Part shown: piece by piece, positions 1 to 7,050 of the stretch
How positions within the stretch are numbered: the stretch's first letter is position 1
How the letters are laid out: each line of letters begins with the position of its first letter
From: Ruminococcaceae bacterium UBA5450
GTDB lineage: Bacteria > Bacillota > Clostridia > Oscillospirales > Acutalibacteraceae
Length of the DNA stretch: 28,905 nucleotides
Direction: 5' to 3'
Assembly (NCBI GenBank): GCA_002424295.1
Contig: DIQY01000092.1
Coordinates: forward strand, 1 to 28,905
Translations under genes and position numbers: made by a program
Notes under the pieces: generated by a model
What the model was told of the DNA's origin: nothing
The model's database searches: none
The model's input: the letters and a program-made list of their open reading frames with translations, nothing else

Positions 1-84
1 TCGCTTCACGGTATTTTTTATTCTCAAATAGACTAAAATATATGACAAAAATATTAATTTTTTATGAAATTTGATTCACTTATG

Positions 85-113
85 TTGAATTATGTAAACG
101 TTAATGATATAAT
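85..113 (+). promoter_or_regulatory. SigA-type promoter of the universal stress protein gene
   Basis: TTGAAT at 85-90, a 17-bp spacer and a perfect TATAAT at 108-113. TG at 105-106 makes it an extended -10. Transcription would start near 120, leaving a leader of about 145 nt before the GTG start at 266. The leader holds a small hairpin (CGCTCTG / CGGAGCG, about 173-194) and no recognisable riboswitch. Nothing codable is seen in 1-84. Confidence 0.75.
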
Positions 114-265
114 AAAAATACAAATGAGAAAGGGAGATGAAAAAATTTTTACAAAATGTTAATGAAAATTCAACGCTCTGTTTCCATACGGAGCGATCGA
201 AAAGCATATACTTAAAACTGTCAGGAACAAAATGACTTAAAAAGTCAATGAAAGGAGACCTGATT

Positions 266-697
266 GTGAGAAAACATGCACCTGTTCTCGTTTGCGTAAC
301 AGGCCAGCACGATTGTGACCGGCTGATTCGTGTGGGCAAGACGATTGCGGAAGAGAGACATAGTCCTCTTCATGTGGTCAGTATTGTACCGAGTGACACG
401 AAGGATTGCTGTGCAGAACTAGAGTATCTGAGGCAGACCGCCCAGAATGCAGGAGCAGAGATGACCATATTTTTCCATGACGAACCGGCTTATGTGACAG
501 CGGCTTTTTTGAAGCAGATCGGCGCACAGCAGCTGGTAACTGGCATGGCAGAGGCACCGATCAATGGATTTATAGAAGTGATCCATCAGCTGATGCCGCG
601 TGTACCAATTGCAATGGTGGATAAGGACGAAACAGTTTATCATATTTGTCCTTCTGCACAGACGGCAATTTCTCAGCAGTCCGTATGGTCGCGATAA
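266..697 (+). CDS. Stand-alone universal stress protein domain, KdpD-Usp-like
   Basis: Small soluble protein of 143 residues that resembles the universal stress (Usp) domain in KdpD sensor kinases. Visible signs are the opening hydrophobic strand ending LVCVTGQ, followed by a C-x-R-L-I helix, a second strand HVVSIV, and a later GAEMTIF strand. Usp domains often bind nucleotides, and the KdpD one has been linked to nucleotide sensing; the ligand here is unknown. I chose the GTG at 266 because AAAGGAG at 251-257 lies 8 nt before it. An in-frame ATG at 248 would sit upstream of that site and lacks an SD of its own. The usual Usp ATP loop G-x2-G-x9-G-S/T is not evident near the C-terminus, so nucleotide binding is doubtful. 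No kdpFABC genes are nearby. The gene is monocistronic, with its own promoter and terminator. Confidence 0.7.
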   Translation: MRKHAPVLVCVTGQHDCDRLIRVGKTIAEERHSPLHVVSIVPSDTKDCCAELEYLRQTAQNAGAEMTIFFHDEPAYVTAAFLKQIGAQQLVTGMAEAPINGFIEVIHQLMPRVPIAMVDKDETVYHICPSAQTAISQQSVWSR

Positions 698-720
698 AAA
701 ATACATAATTGTAAAAAGGA

Positions 721-757
721 AAAGCGTCTGATGAACGAAATTCATCAGACGCTTTTA
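721..757. terminator. Bidirectional intrinsic terminator between usp and spoIIID
   Basis: Perfect 15-bp inverted repeat: arm 721-735, loop CGAAA 736-740, arm 741-755. T-rich tracts lie on both sides (TTTTATTA on plus, TTTTCCTTTTT on minus). The spoIIID stop codon (758-760) abuts it, so one element can end both convergent transcripts. Confidence 0.92.
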
Positions 758-1060
758 TTACTTTCCGGCTTTTTTTATGTAAGAAAAATTTCGGTGCAGT
801 GATTTTTCTTCTGAAATCCGGCGGTATTTTTCCCGGGTTGCCTGCCCGCCACGGATATGCCGCTGGGCCTTATTAAGCTCCAAAACCTCTTTGACCTTCT
901 GATAGAGTTGGCGGTCGATCTGCTGGAGCCGCTGGGCGACATCTTTGTGGACGGTTGATTTAGAAACGCCGAATTTTTTGGCAGCAGCGCGTACAGTGGC
1001 ACCGCTTTCGCAGATATATTGTCCGAGCTCAACCGCCCGTTCCTCTACATTGCCTTTCAT
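758..1060 (-). CDS. spoIIID: Stage III sporulation transcriptional regulator SpoIIID
   Basis: DNA-binding regulator of the mother-cell programme during sporulation. In Bacillus it acts after SigE and tunes many SigE genes and sigK. The protein has 100 residues, close to the 93 of B. subtilis. A helix-turn-helix is seen in the first half: VRAAAKKFGVSKSTVHKD (about residues 21-38) is nearly the family signature, followed by the conserved segment RHIRGGQATREKYR. I chose the ATG at 1060 because GGGAGGGC (1067-1074 on the plus strand, read on minus) precedes it with normal spacing. A longer reading from 1126 would add 22 unrelated residues. It follows yihY on the same strand, 87 bp after that gene's stop. 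A weak SigE-like pair (TCATAAAA, 13 nt, CATAAGAA) can be read in the gap, but I do not rely on it. Confidence 0.93.
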   Translation of the reverse strand: MKGNVEERAVELGQYICESGATVRAAAKKFGVSKSTVHKDVAQRLQQIDRQLYQKVKEVLELNKAQRHIRGGQATREKYRRISEEKSLHRNFSYIKKAGK

Positions 1061-1147
1061 AAGCTTGCCCTCCCATATCCAATTGTTCATTCTTATGCGA
1101 AGAACATTATTTTTATGAGATGACAAGCAATTTTATCGAAAGAAAGT

Positions 1148-1957
1148 TTATTGGGAATGAGGAAGAAGAAGACTGTTAAGCTCTGCACCCATTAAAATGA
1201 TCATTCCGCTTAGGTAAAACCAGAGAAGCAAAATGATGACGGCTCCGATTGCGCCGTAGACCAGCGTATATTTTCCAATATGCTCTACATAAAAAGCATA
1301 TCCGCCAGAAACCAGAATCCAAAAAATCAGTGCGCAGATTGTTCCGGGGAGCGCTTCTTTTGAGGAAAGCCCACCGGGAGCAAGGCGATAGAGAGAAAGC
1401 AGAATCCAGAAAACTAAAGCGGCTAAAAGAAGCATTCGAATGAGGGACCAATAAGATTCCAAAAAATGTAGGGAAGGAATAAATTCTGCTAAAAAGTGAA
1501 TCGCACCGGGGCTTAAGCTCAGAGCGATAATGCTGATGAAAACAGTACCGATCAAACCTAAGGCAGAGACGAAAATCAAAGCCTGCTTTTTAATAGGGGC
1601 GTTTTCGCGCAGAGGCAGGCTATGAGCGCGGCGTATCCCAAGAATCAAACAGTTCATAGCACGCATGGAAAACCAGACAGTCAGAAAAAATCCCAGCATA
1701 AAGGAAGGGGCACTGGGAGATTCTGCAAGATAAATAAGATAATTTTCGATAATTTCGATGACTTCTGCAGGAAGAAGTCCTGCAAAAATTTTAACGGAGA
1801 TCGGCTGCAGATGAAATACGCCCGGTAATGAGCTGATCATCAATAAAAACGGAAAGCAGGTAAAAATTAAGTAGTAAGAAAGCGCGGCGGCGCTGCGCCC
1901 AATTCCATCACGAAAGTAACGGAGAATCAGTTGGCGAATTATTTTTGGGAATGGCAA
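1148..1957 (-). CDS. YihY/BrkB-family integral membrane protein
   Basis: Polytopic membrane protein of the YihY/virulence factor BrkB family, once mislabelled ribonuclease BN; its biochemical role is unsettled. About six hydrophobic segments are visible, with the family hallmark ALSYYLIFTCFPFLL near the N-terminus and GAIGAVIILLLWFYLSGMIIL with GAELN near the end. At 269 residues it fits the family. The preferred start is TTG at 1957: GAGGTGA (1963-1969 on plus, read on minus) lies 5 nt upstream. An in-frame ATG at 1984 would give 278 residues but has no SD. It probably shares a transcript with spoIIID downstream and is divergent from the MATE gene. A sporulation role is only suggested by position. 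Confidence 0.85.
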   Translation of the reverse strand: MPFPKIIRQLILRYFRDGIGRSAAALSYYLIFTCFPFLLMISSLPGVFHLQPISVKIFAGLLPAEVIEIIENYLIYLAESPSAPSFMLGFFLTVWFSMRAMNCLILGIRRAHSLPLRENAPIKKQALIFVSALGLIGTVFISIIALSLSPGAIHFLAEFIPSLHFLESYWSLIRMLLLAALVFWILLSLYRLAPGGLSSKEALPGTICALIFWILVSGGYAFYVEHIGKYTLVYGAIGAVIILLLWFYLSGMIILMGAELNSLLLPHSQ

Positions 1958-2015
1958 TCCTGTCACCTCGATTTTTATATTCATAATGGATGAAAAATGA
2001 AATTGCGTGGATTTC

Positions 2016-2044
2016 TTTACTTTTTATGGTCTCTTCGGTACAAT
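2016..2044 (+). promoter_or_regulatory. Probable promoter of the MATE gene
   Basis: TTTACT at 2016-2021, 17-bp spacer and TACAAT at 2039-2044, about 48 bp before the TTG start. A weaker minus-strand pair (TTGTAC and TAAAGA) lies over the same bases and could serve yihY. Confidence 0.55.
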
Positions 2045-2091
2045 AAGAAAAGAGTTTTGTTTGAAACTCTGAAGAATGAGGAGGACTTTTT

Positions 2092-3456
2092 TTGGATCTA
2101 AAAGATGGAGTACAACATACACTTTTTACGAAAAGAGATATTTCGCGGCTTTTGTGGCCGCTTGTAGTAGAGCAGATACTGGAGGTCACTGTCGGAATGG
2201 CGGATGTTCTGATGGTTTCTTCTGTGGGAGAAGCAGCGGTCAGCGGTGTTTCTTTAGTCGATATGATCAACGTGCTGATTTTGAATATTTTTGCGGCGAT
2301 GGCGACCGGTGGAGCGGTCGTGGTCAGCCAATGGCTGGGGGCTCAGGAGCGGGAAAAAGCCTGCCACACAGCCGCCCAGCTTTTGACTGCCGCCTTTTTG
2401 CTGGCAATTTGCATCATGATTTTGGTGCTCATTTTTCGCAGTCCCCTTTTGCATCTTTTTTTTGGCCCGGTAGAACCGGATGTGATGGATGCCTGCCTTG
2501 TTTATTTTTCCATTTCAGCATGGAGTTATCCCTTTATTGCACTTTATAATGCGGGTGCTGCCCTTTATCGTTCGATGGGGAACAGTCGTATTTCTATGTA
2601 TACTTCAATTTTTATGAATATAGTCAATGTTAGCGGGAATGCGATCTGTGTTTATGGGTTGCATATGGGAGTTGCCGGGGTAGCAATGCCGTCGCTCGTT
2701 TCCCGCTTTTTGGCAGCAATTTTGATGCTGCTGCTTATTGGTTCAAGAGAAAACAGCGTCTATGTGCGTTATCGTTGGAGCGAGCTTCGACCCAAAGCCC
2801 TCTATATGAAACGAATTTTACATATTGCGCTTCCAAGCGCTATGGAAAACAGTATGTTTCAGCTGGGCAGGATCCTTGTTGTCAGTATTATCACGAATTT
2901 TGGCACGACTCAAATTGCTGCAAACGGCGTTGCCAATAATCTTGATAATTTTGGCTGCATTCCAGGGATGGCTATCAACCTTGGGATTATTACAGTCGTG
3001 GGAAGATGCGTAGGCGCAGGCGATTTAAAGCAGACTCGTTATTATGCTAAAAAACTGATGCGGGTGTGTCTCTTATGCACAGCAGCTTTAAATGGAATTA
3101 TGATGCTGATGCTTCCATTGATCTTAGGGCTCTACAGTTTATCTGCCGAAACGATGCAGCTGACTGCAACCTTAGTCTATATTCACAGCGGCTTTTTAAT
3201 TCCGCTTTATGTGCCTGCATTTTCGATCCCTAATGTACTGCGGGCGGCAAATGACGTCAAATTTCCAATGTGTATCTCAATTTTTTCCATGTGGATTTTC
3301 CGCATTATATTTAGCTATATTTTGGGGATTTACTTTGGAATGGGTGCAATCGGTGTTTGGTGTGCAATGGTGGCCGATTGGGCCTTTCGCGCCATTTGTT
3401 TTTCGGTTCGTTATTTTCGTGGCCGATGGACAAAGTATGCAAAGTATCGTATTTAA
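2092..3456 (+). CDS. MATE-family multidrug/metabolite exporter
   Basis: Inner-membrane transporter of the multidrug and toxic compound extrusion family, which exports cationic drugs or metabolites in exchange for Na+ or H+. It has 454 residues, the usual MATE length, with about 12 hydrophobic segments in two similar halves. The N-terminal half begins with the family-like LLWPLVVEQILEVTVGMADVLMVS; the segment MATGGAVVVSQWLGA follows. The second half opens with ALPSAMENSMFQLG. The start is TTG at 2092, with AGGAGG at 2079-2084 (7-nt spacing). It has its own promoter and is followed by 133 bp before galK, with no clear terminator. The substrate cannot be read from sequence, and a link to galactose use is not implied. 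Confidence 0.9.
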   Translation: MDLKDGVQHTLFTKRDISRLLWPLVVEQILEVTVGMADVLMVSSVGEAAVSGVSLVDMINVLILNIFAAMATGGAVVVSQWLGAQEREKACHTAAQLLTAAFLLAICIMILVLIFRSPLLHLFFGPVEPDVMDACLVYFSISAWSYPFIALYNAGAALYRSMGNSRISMYTSIFMNIVNVSGNAICVYGLHMGVAGVAMPSLVSRFLAAILMLLLIGSRENSVYVRYRWSELRPKALYMKRILHIALPSAMENSMFQLGRILVVSIITNFGTTQIAANGVANNLDNFGCIPGMAINLGIITVVGRCVGAGDLKQTRYYAKKLMRVCLLCTAALNGIMMLMLPLILGLYSLSAETMQLTATLVYIHSGFLIPLYVPAFSIPNVLRAANDVKFPMCISIFSMWIFRIIFSYILGIYFGMGAIGVWCAMVADWAFRAICFSVRYFRGRWTKYAKYRI

Positions 3457-3589
3457 TAGGATGACCAAAATGCACGATTTATCCATAAAGAAGGTTGATT
3501 TTATCCTTGCGGGAATTGCAGGGAGAGATTAAGATAAGAATAGAAAATGCAGTTTTTTAAGGATTAATATGGAAAGGAAGCGTTAGAGA

Positions 3590-4906
3590 GTGAAATTGCA
3601 GGAGCTGAGCGCCGCTTTGCAGGACGGTGGATTTGACCGGATTTTCCGGTATCTCTATGAAGAGGATGGAGAAGAACTTGCCGAAGAGCGGCTGCGTTAT
3701 CTGCGTGCTGCAGAACGCTTTTCCGGATATTATGGGAAAAGACGCGAAGTGGAACTTTTCAGTGCTCCCGGACGCACGGAGATCGGCGGGAATCATACGG
3801 ATCATCAGCATGGGTGTGTGTTGGCGGCGAGCGTTAACATGGATGCGATTGCAGTTGCCTCTAAAACTGAGAATGGAAAAATTCGAATTAAGTCAGAAGG
3901 ATTTTCTGAAGATGAAATTGATCTTTCGGATTTATCGATTAAAGAAGATGAAAAAAATCGCAGTACTTCCCTGATTCGCGGAATTGCTGCGTGGTTTCAG
4001 CATAAAGGCGGAAAAATCGGCGGGTTTGATGCTTATACTACGTCGAATGTTTTATCAGGAAGCGGACTTTCCAGCAGTGCTGCCTTTGAGGTGCTGGTAG
4101 GGACGGTCCTCAACGGACTTTATAATCAGCAGAAATTTTCTCCGGTCGAGATTGCTCAGGCCGGCCAGTATGCGGAGAACACTTATTTTGGCAAGCCTTC
4201 CGGATTGCTTGATCAGGCTTCCAGTAGCGTGGGAGGATTTGTGGCGTTCGATTTTGCAGACCCTCAAAAGCCTTTGGTCGAAAAAGTGACATTCGATTTT
4301 TCAAACAGCGGATATACGCTTTGTGTGGTGGATACGCATGCTTCCCATGCAAATTTGACCCCGGATTATGCGGCAATTCCAAAAGAAATGAAGGCGGCTG
4401 CCTCTTTCTTTGGAAAAGATTTTTTGCGCGATGTTCCAGAAGAAACTTTTTACCAGAATCTTCGCGAAGTGCGCAAATCTGCGGGAGATCGTGCGGTCTT
4501 GCGCGCCATGCACTTTTTTGCAGAAAATCGCCGCGCACAGGAAGAGACAAAGTGTTTGGAAACGAAAAATCTTGACAAGTTTTTCCGACTCCTGATCGAT
4601 TCGGGCAGATCGTCTTTTATGTATTTACAGAATGTATATTCTCCGGCACATCCGGAGCAGCAGGCGGTCAGCCTGACTCTTGGTCTCTGCGAACGGCTTC
4701 TTTCAAAGGCAGGCGGCTCGTGGCGGATTCAGGGCGGAGGCTTTGCCGGAACAGTGCAGGCCTTTGTTCCGAACGAAAGTCTGGAGCTTTTCCGCAAAGA
4801 GATTGATGCTTTTCTGGGAGAAGGTTCCTGCCGTGTTCTCAAAATCCGTCCGGTAGGCGGGGTCTCCCTGACACAAGAGAATGGAAAGGAAATTTGCAAT
4901 GGCTGA
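3590..4906 (+). CDS. galK: Galactokinase
   Basis: Phosphorylates alpha-D-galactose with ATP to galactose 1-phosphate, the first Leloir step, in the cytosol. This is a GHMP kinase. The galactokinase signature GRTEIGGNHTDHQ is at residues 61-73, the phosphate-binding loop LSGSGLSSSAA at 155-165, a probable catalytic Asp in GLLDQ (D208), and the C-terminal GHMP motif GGGFAGT near 383-389. At 438 residues it is longer than the E. coli enzyme (382), mainly because about 55 residues precede the signature. The start is GTG at 3590 with AAGGAAG at 3574-3580. It is first of galK-galT-galE and overlaps galT by 8 nt, implying translational coupling. Upstream promoter signals are weak (TTGCGG 3507-3512, TAAGAT 3530-3535); no catabolite-response site or gal repressor gene is seen. 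Confidence 0.95.
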   Translation: MKLQELSAALQDGGFDRIFRYLYEEDGEELAEERLRYLRAAERFSGYYGKRREVELFSAPGRTEIGGNHTDHQHGCVLAASVNMDAIAVASKTENGKIRIKSEGFSEDEIDLSDLSIKEDEKNRSTSLIRGIAAWFQHKGGKIGGFDAYTTSNVLSGSGLSSSAAFEVLVGTVLNGLYNQQKFSPVEIAQAGQYAENTYFGKPSGLLDQASSSVGGFVAFDFADPQKPLVEKVTFDFSNSGYTLCVVDTHASHANLTPDYAAIPKEMKAAASFFGKDFLRDVPEETFYQNLREVRKSAGDRAVLRAMHFFAENRRAQEETKCLETKNLDKFFRLLIDSGRSSFMYLQNVYSPAHPEQQAVSLTLGLCERLLSKAGGSWRIQGGGFAGTVQAFVPNESLELFRKEIDAFLGEGSCRVLKIRPVGGVSLTQENGKEICNG

Positions 4907-5882
4907 ATTAAGGTGGAATCCGCTTTTAAAGGATTGGCATATGATTGCGAGCAATCGACAGAATCGGCCGCAGATGCCAAAAGATTATTGTCCGTTTTGT
5001 CCGAGTTTTGGAAATGTACCGGATTATGAGGTAATGGAGTATGATAATGATTTTCCGGCGCTGACCCAGAATCCGCCGGAGCCGGATCCGGTGGGAAATG
5101 AATTTTTTAAAGTCGCGCCAAACTATGGAAAATGCGAAGTGATTCTTTATTCTCCCGGACATACGATAACGCTGCCGCAGCTTTCGGACAGCCATATGAG
5201 AAAATTGGTGGACTTATGGTGTGAACGCTTTTCAAAAATGGCAGAGGACAAAAAAATCAAATATGTGTTTCCGTTTGAAAACCGCGGGGATGTTGTAGGC
5301 GTCACGATGCCGCATCCCCATGGGCAAATGTATGGGTATCCTTTTATTCCAAAGCGGATACAGGTTGAAGCTGAGAGTGCAAAGGAGTATTATAATAAGA
5401 ATGGGAAGTGCCTGTTCTGTGAAATGCTGAATCAGGAGAAAAAGGCAAAGTCACGAATTATTTTCGAAAATGAATTTTATACGGTTTATCAGCCGTTTTA
5501 TACGGATTATCCTTACGGGGTTTATCTGATCCCAAATCGCCATGTGGCGTATCTTACCGAGCTGACTGATGCGGAAAAAGATGCTTTGGGGATCACGGTC
5601 CGTGACACTGTTGGAATGCTGGATTCTCTTTTTGATGATCGGTTTCCTTATATGATGTGTATGTATAGTGCTCCGGTCAATGTCGGGGATTATGAAAAAG
5701 ATTTTCACTATCATATTAAATTCTTCCCGCCGATGCGCAGCGCGGAAAAGCAGAAGTTTAATGCCTCCAGCGAAACGGGAGCGTGGGCAAACTGCAATCC
5801 GACCTGCCCGGAAGAAACCAGCAAAGAACTGCGCGCGGCTTATCAGAAATATCTGAAAAACCGTCCTGTGCAGAATCAGTAA
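4899..5882 (+). CDS. galT: Galactose-1-phosphate uridylyltransferase
   Basis: Transfers UMP from UDP-glucose to galactose 1-phosphate, giving UDP-galactose and glucose 1-phosphate. HIT-superfamily enzyme of 327 residues. The catalytic motif HPHGQ is at residues 139-143, with H141 the expected uridylylated residue. CPFC at 31-34 fits the structural zinc site. A second CxxC, CLFC at 171-174, begins the C-terminal half. The ATG at 4899 is preferred because GAAAGGA (4884-4890) lies 8 nt upstream; the in-frame ATG at 4881 lies before this site. It overlaps the end of galK by 8 nt. This is the HPHGQ-type GalT rather than the divergent GalT of some lactobacilli and streptococci. Confidence 0.95.
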   Translation: MAELRWNPLLKDWHMIASNRQNRPQMPKDYCPFCPSFGNVPDYEVMEYDNDFPALTQNPPEPDPVGNEFFKVAPNYGKCEVILYSPGHTITLPQLSDSHMRKLVDLWCERFSKMAEDKKIKYVFPFENRGDVVGVTMPHPHGQMYGYPFIPKRIQVEAESAKEYYNKNGKCLFCEMLNQEKKAKSRIIFENEFYTVYQPFYTDYPYGVYLIPNRHVAYLTELTDAEKDALGITVRDTVGMLDSLFDDRFPYMMCMYSAPVNVGDYEKDFHYHIKFFPPMRSAEKQKFNASSETGAWANCNPTCPEETSKELRAAYQKYLKNRPVQNQ

Positions 5883-5887
5883 CAGTG

Positions 5888-5900
5888 CCGTATCATACGG
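5888..5900 (+). repeat. Short dyad before galE
   Basis: CCGTAT and ATACGG arms flank a single C in the 34-bp galT-galE gap, just before the galE SD. It has no T-tract, so it is not a terminator. Its role is unknown. Confidence 0.4.
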
Positions 5901-5916
5901 TGGAAAGGAACTTTTT

Positions 5917-6927
5917 ATGAAGACAGTTTTGGTAACAGGGGGCGCTGGATTTATCGGCAGTCATACCTGTGTAGAACTTTTAGAGAACGGATATTCTATT
6001 GTTGTGATGGACAATTTCGTAAATTCCAGTATAGATGCTGTAAAAGCAATTCGTAAGATTACTGGAAAAGACTTTCCGTTTTACGAATGCGATATGCTGG
6101 ACGAAGAGGCTTTCGAAAAAATTTTTGCAGAGAATCATATCGATGCAGTGATTCATTTTGCGGGATTAAAAGCGGTCGGAGAGAGTGTTTCTAAGCCGCT
6201 GGAATATTATCATAATAACTTGACCGGAACCTTGATCCTTTTAAAATTGATGCGTAAATATCATGTCAAACAGTTCGTATTCAGTTCTTCGGCAACCGTG
6301 TACGGCAGCGAAAATCCGGTTCCGTTTAAGGAAGATATGAAGATTGGTGGGACAACCAATCCTTATGGAACGACAAAAGTGATGATCGAACAAATTTTGC
6401 AGGACGTCTGCGTAGCGGATAAAGAAATGCAGGTCGCGCTTTTGCGGTATTTTAACCCGATCGGAGCGCATCCGTCCGGATTGATCGGAGAAAATCCAAA
6501 CGGAATTCCAAATAATCTGATGCCTTATATTGCCCGGGTGGCAGCAGGAGACCTCCCGTGTCTTTCCGTCTATGGAGACGATTATGACACACCGGACGGA
6601 ACCGGAGTGCGGGATTATATCCATGTCTGTGACCTTGCGACCGGCCACATCAAGGCTTTGGAAAAACTGGATTCCATTAAGGGCGCGGAGATTTATAACC
6701 TCGGTACCGGATGCGGCAGCTCGGTGCTGGAAGTGGTCCATGCGTTTGAAAAAGCCAGCGGAAGAAAGGTTCCGTATAAAATTACGCCGCGCCGCGCCGG
6801 AGATATTGCTACCTGTTATGCAGATGTTTCCAAGGCGAAGGAAAAACTGCATTGGCAGGCAAAATACAATTTGGACGATATGTGCCGCGACAGTTGGAAT
6901 TTTATTCAGCACACTAAGCAAAATTGA
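5917..6927 (+). CDS. galE: UDP-glucose 4-epimerase
   Basis: NAD-dependent interconversion of UDP-galactose and UDP-glucose, closing the Leloir cycle. Short-chain dehydrogenase/reductase fold of 336 residues, the standard GalE size. The nucleotide-binding motif GGAGFIGSH is at residues 8-16. The conserved segment FAGLKAVGES is at 81-90 and SSSATVYG at 123-130. The catalytic pair Y150 and K154 lies in NPYGTTK, followed by RYFNPIGAHPSG. The ATG has AAAGGAA (5904-5910) 6 nt upstream. It is third of the gal operon and is followed 3 bp later by a terminator. It could also supply UDP-galactose for surface polysaccharide. Confidence 0.96.
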   Translation: MKTVLVTGGAGFIGSHTCVELLENGYSIVVMDNFVNSSIDAVKAIRKITGKDFPFYECDMLDEEAFEKIFAENHIDAVIHFAGLKAVGESVSKPLEYYHNNLTGTLILLKLMRKYHVKQFVFSSSATVYGSENPVPFKEDMKIGGTTNPYGTTKVMIEQILQDVCVADKEMQVALLRYFNPIGAHPSGLIGENPNGIPNNLMPYIARVAAGDLPCLSVYGDDYDTPDGTGVRDYIHVCDLATGHIKALEKLDSIKGAEIYNLGTGCGSSVLEVVHAFEKASGRKVPYKITPRRAGDIATCYADVSKAKEKLHWQAKYNLDDMCRDSWNFIQHTKQN

Positions 6928-6930
6928 AAA

Positions 6931-6961
6931 AAAGCTCCGCGTTTTGCGGGGCTTTCTTTTT
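6931..6961 (+). terminator. Intrinsic terminator of the gal operon
   Basis: Ten-pair stem (6931-6940 with 6946-6955, one T-G wobble), 5-nt loop, then CTTTTT. Confidence 0.88.
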
Positions 6962-6979
6962 ATAAAATTTGTGAAACTT

Positions 6980-7010
6980 TTGCCGGAACCGAAAGTTTTT
7001 GTGATATGAT
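6980..7010 (+). promoter_or_regulatory. Extended -10 promoter for the Fe-ADH/ispDF operon
   Basis: TATGAT at 7005-7010 preceded by TGA (7002-7004), an extended -10. The best -35 is TTGCCG at 6980-6985 with a long 19-bp spacer, so recognition would rest mainly on the -10. It lies between the gal terminator and the ADH start. Confidence 0.6.
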
Positions 7011-7050
7011 AGAAAAAGAAGTTTTTAGGATTAGGTAAGGAGGATTATTC

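Noticed and set aside
137..235. 32-codon ORF in the usp leader
   Set aside because: Its SD-like run AAGGGAG directly touches the ATG with no spacing, and the peptide shows no recognisable features.
248..265. ATG at 248 as start of the universal stress protein
   Set aside because: The only good SD (251-257) lies inside these codons and points to the GTG at 266.
2076..2549. 157-residue plus-strand ORF overlapping the MATE gene start
   Set aside because: Low-complexity, Gly/Cys-rich translation out of frame with a clear transporter.
3461..3532. 23-codon ORF between the MATE gene and galK
   Set aside because: Only an AGG adjacent to the ATG serves as SD, and the composition is not convincing. 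Treated as intergenic.
6241..6921. 226-residue minus-strand ORF within galE
   Set aside because: Shadow of galE in the opposite frame: no SD, no recognisable domain, and galE is certain.
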